Shown here in pieces: positions 1-4,203 of a stretch of 6,044 bases of DNA (position 1 is the stretch's first letter; each line of letters starts with the position of its first letter). A program made the translations under genes and the position numbers. The stretch covers positions 1 through 6,044 of the forward strand of contig DATGKF010000131.1 in assembly GCA_035294785.1 (NCBI GenBank), given 5' to 3'. The stretch comes from Poindextera sp035294785 (GTDB lineage: Bacteria > Pseudomonadota > Alphaproteobacteria > Caulobacterales > Caulobacteraceae). The notes below the pieces were generated by a model. That model was not told the DNA's origin. It worked only from the letters and a program-made list of their open reading frames with translations, and made no database searches.

Positions 1-182
1 TCGATGCTGCGACCGCAACCCTGTTCGTGCGCACGTTGGCGCCTCCCGAAAAGAGGACTCCGATGTCGACGGAGTGCGACTGCAGTGATCCTGTCCGCGT
101 GAACCGGCAATGAATGGGAATCGCGGCGCCACCGGTTTCGCGACGGCGCCGGAATTCCCGTCCCGCGCCTGGAGGCCCAGCG
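1..182. other. Left-edge stretch with no assignable gene
   Basis: No gene can be assigned here. On the plus strand a frame entering from the left edge stays open to a TGA at 111-113 and has fairly GC-rich third codon positions, so it could be the last 36 codons of a gene outside the window. Within that frame an ATG at 63 has a good ribosome binding site (AGAGGA, 52-57, five bases upstream) and would give a 16-residue peptide with two Cys (MSTECDCSDPVRVNRQ). On the minus strand all three frames lack stop codons from 182 to 1, which in such GC-rich DNA is weak evidence. No T-rich terminator follows the kinase gene that ends at 183. Confidence 0.3.
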
Positions 183-758
183 TCAGCCGGTGGGGCTCTT
201 CGAGATTTCGGCCATCACGAAGTCGGCCACGGCTTCCGGGCTCAGTTCGGTCGTATCGAGGTCCACGATCCAGGCATGGTTCAAGTTCAACGGCTCAAGC
301 CCGGCGAGGCGCTCCGCCTGGCTGGCATCTGCCGTCTTAAGCCTTTTCGCGCGTCCTTCCGCGACGATGCGCCCAGAGAGCTCTGCCGCGCCGCAGGACA
401 GTCGTACGACCAGCGCCCTGGCCTTTCGGCGGCTGGCGACCCTGAGGATTTGGCCGGCGATAGCGAAGTCGAACGGACTGCCCCCATCGTCCCCTATCGC
501 GTGGGTGAAAACGTAATTGCGATCCGGCGGCGCGAGGGTGGCGACGGTCTCCAGAACGGCTGTCAGCACGGCGTTCGTGCGGTCCCAGACGGCTGGCGGC
601 AAAGGTGTTCGCCCGTCGGGCTCGACGATCTCGAAGATCGGATTGCACCAATAGTGATTGTCGAGGAGCTTTGCCGGCATACGCTCCGCAAGGAGCTTGC
701 CCGTTGAATACTTCCCCACCCCCGGCGGCCCCATCAGGTAGACGATGACGTTGTTCAT
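183..758 (-). CDS. Small P-loop kinase (AAA / adenylate-kinase-like NTPase)
   Basis: A 191-residue cytoplasmic P-loop protein, probably a small-molecule kinase; the substrate cannot be told. It opens with beta-strand 1 and a Walker A-like loop, GPPGVGKYSTG, residues 10-20. Lys16 is followed by Tyr17 before Ser18-Thr19, where the textbook motif has Ser/Thr directly after Lys. As I recall, relatives with GPPAVGKLTV loops share this offset, so it is probably a family trait rather than damage. LLDNHYWCNP (31-40) resembles the substrate-side D/H-N-H motif of those relatives. DRTNAVL (59-65) and the basic stretch GRIVAEGRAKRLKTAD (129-144) would be the helical and LID regions. The ATG at 758 is preceded only by a weak AGG eight bases upstream. 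The gene lies 106 bases downstream of the phosphotransferase-like gene on the same strand. Family-level assignment is fairly sure, function is not. Confidence 0.8.
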   Translation of the reverse strand: MNNVIVYLMGPPGVGKYSTGKLLAERMPAKLLDNHYWCNPIFEIVEPDGRTPLPPAVWDRTNAVLTAVLETVATLAPPDRNYVFTHAIGDDGGSPFDFAIAGQILRVASRRKARALVVRLSCGAAELSGRIVAEGRAKRLKTADASQAERLAGLEPLNLNHAWIVDLDTTELSPEAVADFVMAEISKSPTG

Positions 759-864
759 TCGATCAGCCTAGCAGCGCGACGCCGCCGGAGCAGCTTCCTC
801 CCACGACCGCGCCTAGCCGTAGTCGACACGCTCGAAGAGAACATTGCGACGCGGCGCGCTTTCT

Positions 865-1536
865 TCAGACGCGGCGACCACGCGAACCTCCTGTCGGTCG
901 CGAGGCGCCGGCCCGCAGCCGCTCGAACGCGCTGGGGCCGCTCCGCGTTTGCGCCGCCGCGATGATCTGCGCGGCCAGGGCCGAGCTTGGGGCGGCCGTG
1001 GAGTCGATCTCCAGGTCGTAGATCGCGTGGGCGTGGACATACGCCAGCGCACCCACCGCGGAGCCTTGGCGGCGGTCCCGGCGGGCGATCTCGCGCAGGG
1101 CCAGCTCCTCGGGCGCGCAGTGCACGCCCACGAAGAAGACGTCGAGGCCGGCCAGGGCCGTCACCCAGTCATCGAGGAACGCGCGGGTCATGATCAGGTC
1201 GTCGACCACCACCCCCAACCCTTCAGTCACGCAGACGCGCACCGCGCGGTGGTAGGCCCGCCAGAGCTTCAACGCCTCGGCGCCAAACTCTGGGGGGACG
1301 CGACCGGAGGACGGAAAAACAAACCCCTCGGACGCGCCGTACCAGCCGATGGGCGCGCGTTCCCAGATGAAGTCGTCGAGGCCCATGCGCACGAACGGCA
1401 GCCGCGCCTGCAACGCCAGCGTCAGCGACGACTTGCCGGCGCTGGACGTGCCGTTCAGCAGGATGACGTCAGGAAGGTTCGCCGCCTCGGGAACGGCGGC
1501 GGCCGCGGAAGAGCCGCGCAAGTCGGTGTTGGTCAT
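865..1536 (-). CDS. Chloramphenicol phosphotransferase-like protein (CPT family)
   Basis: A 223-residue cytoplasmic P-loop phosphotransferase resembling chloramphenicol 3-O-phosphotransferase of Streptomyces venezuelae, which inactivates the drug with ATP. The diagnostic N-terminal motif is ILLNGTSSAGKSS (residues 25-37), with Walker A Gly29 to Ser36. GLDDF (52-56) aligns with the GVDS of CPT, making Asp54 the likely catalytic base. FVGVHCAPEELALREIARRD (135-154) matches the family's GVRC-x-[PL]-E-L-x-x-RE-x-x-R region, and HAIYDLEIDS (170-179) the C-terminal H-x-x-YD-x-x-[VL]D strand. I chose the ATG at 1536; an in-frame TTG at 1560 would add eight residues but has no ribosome site. The last 25 to 30 residues, rich in Arg, Gly and Ser, lie beyond the usual domain and look unlike conserved protein. 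Whether it acts on chloramphenicol is unknown: many chromosomal members are of unknown substrate. Confidence 0.85.
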   Translation of the reverse strand: MTNTDLRGSSAAAAVPEAANLPDVILLNGTSSAGKSSLTLALQARLPFVRMGLDDFIWERAPIGWYGASEGFVFPSSGRVPPEFGAEALKLWRAYHRAVRVCVTEGLGVVVDDLIMTRAFLDDWVTALAGLDVFFVGVHCAPEELALREIARRDRRQGSAVGALAYVHAHAIYDLEIDSTAAPSSALAAQIIAAAQTRSGPSAFERLRAGASRPTGGSRGRRV

Positions 1537-1567
1537 GATTGAAGTCTCGAAAATGCCCAATGGAGCG

Positions 1568-1587
1568 CAGCGGCGTGAAAGCCGCTG
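1568..1587. other. Perfect 7-bp hairpin in the leader of the CPT-like gene
   Basis: CAGCGGC (1568-1574) and GCCGCTG (1581-1587) form a perfect inverted repeat around a six-base loop, GTGAAA. It lies 31 bases upstream of the ATG at 1536, so it would sit in the 5' leader of that minus-strand transcript. Neither side has a T-run, so a Rho-independent terminator is unlikely. A small operator or leader hairpin is possible, and chance is not excluded in GC-rich DNA. Confidence 0.35.
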
Positions 1588-1619
1588 GGCGTGACGGACT
1601 CGCTAGACGCGAATTCTCG

Positions 1620-1756
1620 TCAGTCGGGCAGTTTCCGAAGCACGAAATGGCGCATGACGCGGGCGAAGGTGCCGTCCGGCCGCCCTGCGGTCAAGCCGGG
1701 AAGGCGCCGACGACCACCCAAGCTCCCCGTGGCGGACTCTCCGATTAGAGGCCGCC
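1620..1756 (-). other. Possible remnant of a coding 3' end
   Basis: Between the acetyltransferase stop (1757) and the CPT-like gene, one minus-strand frame is open and ends at a TGA at 1620-1622. Its last codons read RPDGTFARVMRHFVLRKLPD, with natural residue composition and G or C in 17 of the last 20 third codon positions. An ATG at 1655 would give only an 11-residue peptide, and no convincing longer start is visible. It could be the decayed 3' end of a lost gene, a short peptide gene, or chance. I do not recognise the sequence. Confidence 0.2.
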
Positions 1757-2743
1757 CTACGCGACGCCGCGGTCGCACTTCACCATGACCACGCGTGGCT
1801 CGCCGTCGCCGAAGTGGTCTTCTTTGCGGCTCTCGACTGCAAATCCCAGCGAGCCATAAAGCGCCATCGCGGCCGCGTTGTCGGGATGGGTCACGAGGTC
1901 GACCCGGGCGCAGCCCTTCGCTTCCGCCAGCAGGAAGAGCGCAGCCGCCCGTCCGACGCCGCAGCGGCGGAAGTCGGGGTGGACCGCGATGTTGGAGAGG
2001 TAGGCGCTGCCGTCCTCGCGGCGCTTCCAGGCGGCGGTCGCGACGAGCGCGCCGTCCACTTCGACGAAGTAGAAGACGTTGTGCGCGATCTCGCGTGCGC
2101 AGGCGTCGTGGTCGAGCGGCGGGCCATACAGTCTGGGGTCGGCGACGCGCCGTTCATGCGCGGCAAGGCGGGCGGCGTCGGCCGGCGTGGCGCGGACGAA
2201 CGAGAGGCGCTCTGCGCGCAGAGCCTGCCACGCCTCCCGGGTCAGCACGTATTCCACATCGCCCTTCTCGCTGCCGGGCAGGGCCTCAGGGAAGTCCGCA
2301 AAGAATGTCCGGGCGTAGCGCATCCCCAAGCGCTCCATCAGGCGACGCGACGCAAGATTGACGGTCATGGTGTCGGCCGCCACGGAGGCCGCGCCCAGAC
2401 GTTCGAACGCATCGGCCATGACGGCGCGCGCCGCCTCCGTCGCATAGCCATGGCCCCAGAACGCTCGGAAGAACCGATAGCCCAGCCGGCCGGCGCCGGC
2501 TTCCACCGGCAGCGCGACCCAACCGAGGAAGCGCCCGGTTTGACGCTCGATCACCGCCCACACGCCGGGCTCTTCGCCCCGCGGCATGAGGAATCCTGCA
2601 TCCTCTCTCGGATCAAGCGGCGTTGGACGCCCGCCGTGGAGGTGACGCATCACCTCGGGATCCTGTTCCAAGCGGTGCAAGTCCGCCCGATCCGAAGCCG
2701 TCGTCGGACGGAGCAGCAAACGGGGCGTCTCGAGGCGGACCAT
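1757..2743 (-). CDS. Tandem GNAT acetyltransferase (RimJ/RimL-like plus second GNAT domain)
   Basis: A 328-residue cytoplasmic protein made of two GNAT N-acetyltransferase domains, which move acetyl from acetyl-CoA to an amine. Residues 1 to about 172 are RimJ/RimL-like: LETPRLLLRP (4-13) is the usual opening strand, FFRAFWGHGYATEAA (91-105) is the acetyl-CoA pyrophosphate loop, and NLASRRLMERLGM (129-141) is the conserved Asn helix. Residues about 178-325 form a classic GNAT domain: VHPDFRRCGVGRAAA (254-268) is the R-x-x-G-x-G loop, and HPDNAAAMALYGSLGF (286-301) is the C-terminal motif. Both loops look intact, so both halves may be active. Single-domain members are usually 150 to 190 residues, so this is a full-length double protein. 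The ATG at 2743 fits the family start, though no ribosome site precedes it. It is divergent from dinB, 81 bases away. The acceptor is unknown: protein N-terminus, antibiotic and metabolite are all possible. Confidence 0.88.
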   Translation of the reverse strand: MVRLETPRLLLRPTTASDRADLHRLEQDPEVMRHLHGGRPTPLDPREDAGFLMPRGEEPGVWAVIERQTGRFLGWVALPVEAGAGRLGYRFFRAFWGHGYATEAARAVMADAFERLGAASVAADTMTVNLASRRLMERLGMRYARTFFADFPEALPGSEKGDVEYVLTREAWQALRAERLSFVRATPADAARLAAHERRVADPRLYGPPLDHDACAREIAHNVFYFVEVDGALVATAAWKRREDGSAYLSNIAVHPDFRRCGVGRAAALFLLAEAKGCARVDLVTHPDNAAAMALYGSLGFAVESRKEDHFGDGEPRVVMVKCDRGVA

Positions 2744-2766
2744 CGGCGGGCGAGGCTAGCGTCCTT

Positions 2767-2780
2767 GGCCGGCGTCGGCC
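2767..2780. other. Short perfect palindrome near the acetyltransferase start
   Basis: GGCCG-GCGT-CGGCC is a five-pair inverted repeat centred about 30 bases upstream of the minus-strand acetyltransferase ATG and just upstream of the dinB -35 element. It could be a leader hairpin or an operator half-site pair, but such GC palindromes are common by chance here. Confidence 0.2.
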
Positions 2781-2790
2781 AGCGCTCGGC

Positions 2791-2818
2791 TTGACGGCTC
2801 GAACAAAACGAGAACAAT
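2791..2818 (+). promoter_or_regulatory. Probable dinB promoter (-35 TTGACG, weak -10)
   Basis: TTGACGG at 2791-2797 is a full -35 match and agrees with the TTGACGS form typical of Caulobacter housekeeping promoters. The best -10 candidate is AACAAT at 2813-2818, 16 bases downstream. This would start transcription at about 2825, on the GTG itself. The LexA box lies between the two elements, the usual place for repression. A GACTC (GANTC, CcrM-type methylation site) occupies 2819-2823. The -10 is weak and the assignment is by spacing. Confidence 0.55.
2801..2815 (-). promoter_or_regulatory. LexA box (alphaproteobacterial SOS operator)
   Basis: The plus strand reads GAACAAAACGAGAAC, that is GAAC-N7-GAAC. 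The minus strand therefore reads GTTC-N7-GTTC, exactly the direct-repeat LexA operator described for alphaproteobacteria and unlike the palindromic CTG-N10-CAG box of enterics. It overlaps the core promoter of a translesion polymerase gene, ten bases upstream of the start codon, where bound LexA would block RNA polymerase until DNA damage triggers LexA cleavage. It could also influence the divergent acetyltransferase gene, whose start is 58 bases away. Confidence 0.88.
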
Positions 2819-2824
2819 GACTCT

Positions 2825-4066
2825 GTGAGCGCCGCCATTCTCCATGCCGACCTGGACGCCTTCTACGCCTCGGTCGAGCAGCTGCTGCAGCCCGAGTTGC
2901 GCGGCAAGCCGGTCGCGGTTGGGGGCGGGGTGGTGCTCGCCGCTTCCTACGAGGCGCGCGCCTTCGGCGTGAGGAGCGGCATGCCGGGCCGGCGGGCGCG
3001 CGAGCTCTGCCCAGGCCTCATCTTCACCGGCGGCCACTTCAGCGAGTACCAGCGCCTGGGCGATGCGGCGATCGCCGTCCTGGCCGACTTCACGCCGGAC
3101 ATCGAGCGCATCTCGATCGACGAGGCGTTCGCGGACGTCTCGGCATCGTGGCGCCTGTTCGGCGCGCCGGCCGACATCGCCGCCCGCGTGCGGGCCAGGG
3201 TGCGGGACGAACTCGGGCTGGCGATTTCCGTCGGCGTGGCGCGCACCAAGCACCTGGCGAAGATCGCCTCTCAGGTCGCCAAGCCGGATGGCCTGGTGGT
3301 CGTCGATCCGGCGGGCGAACTCGCCTTCCTGCACGATCTGCCGGTGGAACTGATGTGGGGAGTCGGACCGGCGACGAGAGCGAGGCTGGCGGATGCCGGC
3401 GTCACCACGATCGGCCAGTTGGCGGCAAGCTCGACCTGGGCGATTGAGCGCCTGCTGGGCCGCGCCGCCGGCCGAAAGCTCTCAGCGCTCGCCTGGAACA
3501 AGGATCCACGCGCCATCCAGACCCAGAGGCGCGCCCACTCGGCGGGAGCGCAGTCGGCCCTGGGCCGCCGGCCGGCCGCCGAGGCCGTGTTCCGCCCGGT
3601 GTTGCAGCATCTGGCCGACCGCGTCGCGCGACGCCTGCGCGCCAAGGATCGTCCCTGCCGGACGGTGACGGTTCGCGTCCGCTTCGCCGATCTGCGCGCG
3701 GTCACGCGGGCGCTGACGCTGCCGGCGCCCATAGCAGCCACCGCGGCGCTGGCGGACGTGGCCATCGCGCTCGTGCGCGGTGTGCTGGCCGACAACCCGG
3801 CCGAGCGCACGATCTCGCTCTTGGCGATCTCGGCGTCCAACCTCGGCGAGGATCCGCTTCTGCAGCTCGAACTGCCGTTCCACCTCGCCGACGACGGCAG
3901 ACGGCCGGGCACGCGCCGGGGCATCGCGCGCCTCAGGGCCGACCGGGCCATCGACGCGATCCGCGAGCGCTTCGGCTGGGAGGCTGTGAACTATGCGTCG
4001 GCCGCGCCCGGCGCCTCGCGATCCGTGCCGGACGACTTCCGCAGTCTGGCCGAAAAGGACCTGTGA
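2825..4066 (+). CDS. dinB: DNA polymerase IV (DinB, Y-family translesion polymerase)
   Basis: A 413-residue error-prone polymerase that copies past DNA lesions. The palm metal ligands are Asp9 (HADLDAFYASVEQ, 7-19) and Asp99-Glu100 (RISIDEAF, 95-102), equivalent to Asp8, Asp103 and Glu104 of E. coli. Tyr14 aligns with the steric gate Phe13. SYEARAFGVRSGMP (41-54) is the conserved finger motif. SVGVARTKHLAKIASQVAKP lies in the palm, and WGVGPATRARLADAGVTTIG (178-197) is the thumb helix-hairpin-helix. The little finger follows; QLELPF (347-352) is a good candidate beta-clamp binding motif. A tail with RAIDAIRERFG is also seen in other alphaproteobacterial Pol IV. At 413 residues it is longer than E. 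coli DinB (351). The start is GTG without a ribosome site, six residues before the conserved His, and probably leaderless. The LexA box predicts SOS induction. No imuA or dnaE2 is in the window. Confidence 0.95.
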   Translation: MSAAILHADLDAFYASVEQLLQPELRGKPVAVGGGVVLAASYEARAFGVRSGMPGRRARELCPGLIFTGGHFSEYQRLGDAAIAVLADFTPDIERISIDEAFADVSASWRLFGAPADIAARVRARVRDELGLAISVGVARTKHLAKIASQVAKPDGLVVVDPAGELAFLHDLPVELMWGVGPATRARLADAGVTTIGQLAASSTWAIERLLGRAAGRKLSALAWNKDPRAIQTQRRAHSAGAQSALGRRPAAEAVFRPVLQHLADRVARRLRAKDRPCRTVTVRVRFADLRAVTRALTLPAPIAATAALADVAIALVRGVLADNPAERTISLLAISASNLGEDPLLQLELPFHLADDGRRPGTRRGIARLRADRAIDAIRERFGWEAVNYASAAPGASRSVPDDFRSLAEKDL

Positions 4067-4145
4067 TCGGCCTTTCGCGATTGTCGGCGGCGCGCGGCGG
4101 GGGAAGGCCCCGGCGGCGCCTGCGGTATCGCCTTACGCCGTACCA

Positions 4146-4173
4146 TTGACGAAAGCGACGCAGGTGTCACATT
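4146..4173 (+). promoter_or_regulatory. Tentative promoter for the decapeptide-repeat gene
   Basis: TTGACG at 4146-4151 is a good -35 match in the 137-base gap after dinB. The -10 candidate CACATT (4168-4173, 16-base spacer) is poor. No Rho-independent terminator with a T-run is visible after dinB, so read-through from dinB is also possible. The repeat gene's own start has GGGGA (4190-4194) nine bases upstream, a moderate ribosome site. No LexA box lies in this gap. Confidence 0.3.
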
Positions 4174-4203
4174 TGCGGGCGGCGTCTGTGGGGACAGTCA
4201 AGC

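Noticed and set aside
114..707. Plus-strand open frame of 197 codons opposite the small kinase
   Set aside because: The kinase frame on the minus strand has the Walker A loop and family motifs; the plus frame shows no domain.
844..1542. Plus-strand open frame of 232 codons opposite the CPT-like gene
   Set aside because: The minus strand encodes an intact P-loop phosphotransferase. The plus frame is rich in Arg, Gly, His and Gln without motifs.
1814..2794. Plus-strand open frame of 326 codons opposite the tandem acetyltransferase
   Set aside because: The minus-strand frame contains two complete GNAT domains with their motifs. The plus-strand translation has no recognisable domain and a biased composition, typical of an antisense shadow in high-GC DNA.
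2756..3334. Minus-strand open frame of 192 codons overlapping the dinB 5' half
   Set aside because: DinB is certain on the plus strand. The overlapping frame covers the LexA box and promoter and encodes no recognisable protein.
4067..4203. Terminator or small RNA in the dinB to repeat-gene gap
   Set aside because: Only a short GGGG-AAGG-CCCC foldback and GC-rich sequence are visible, without a T-tract or a convincing RNA fold.
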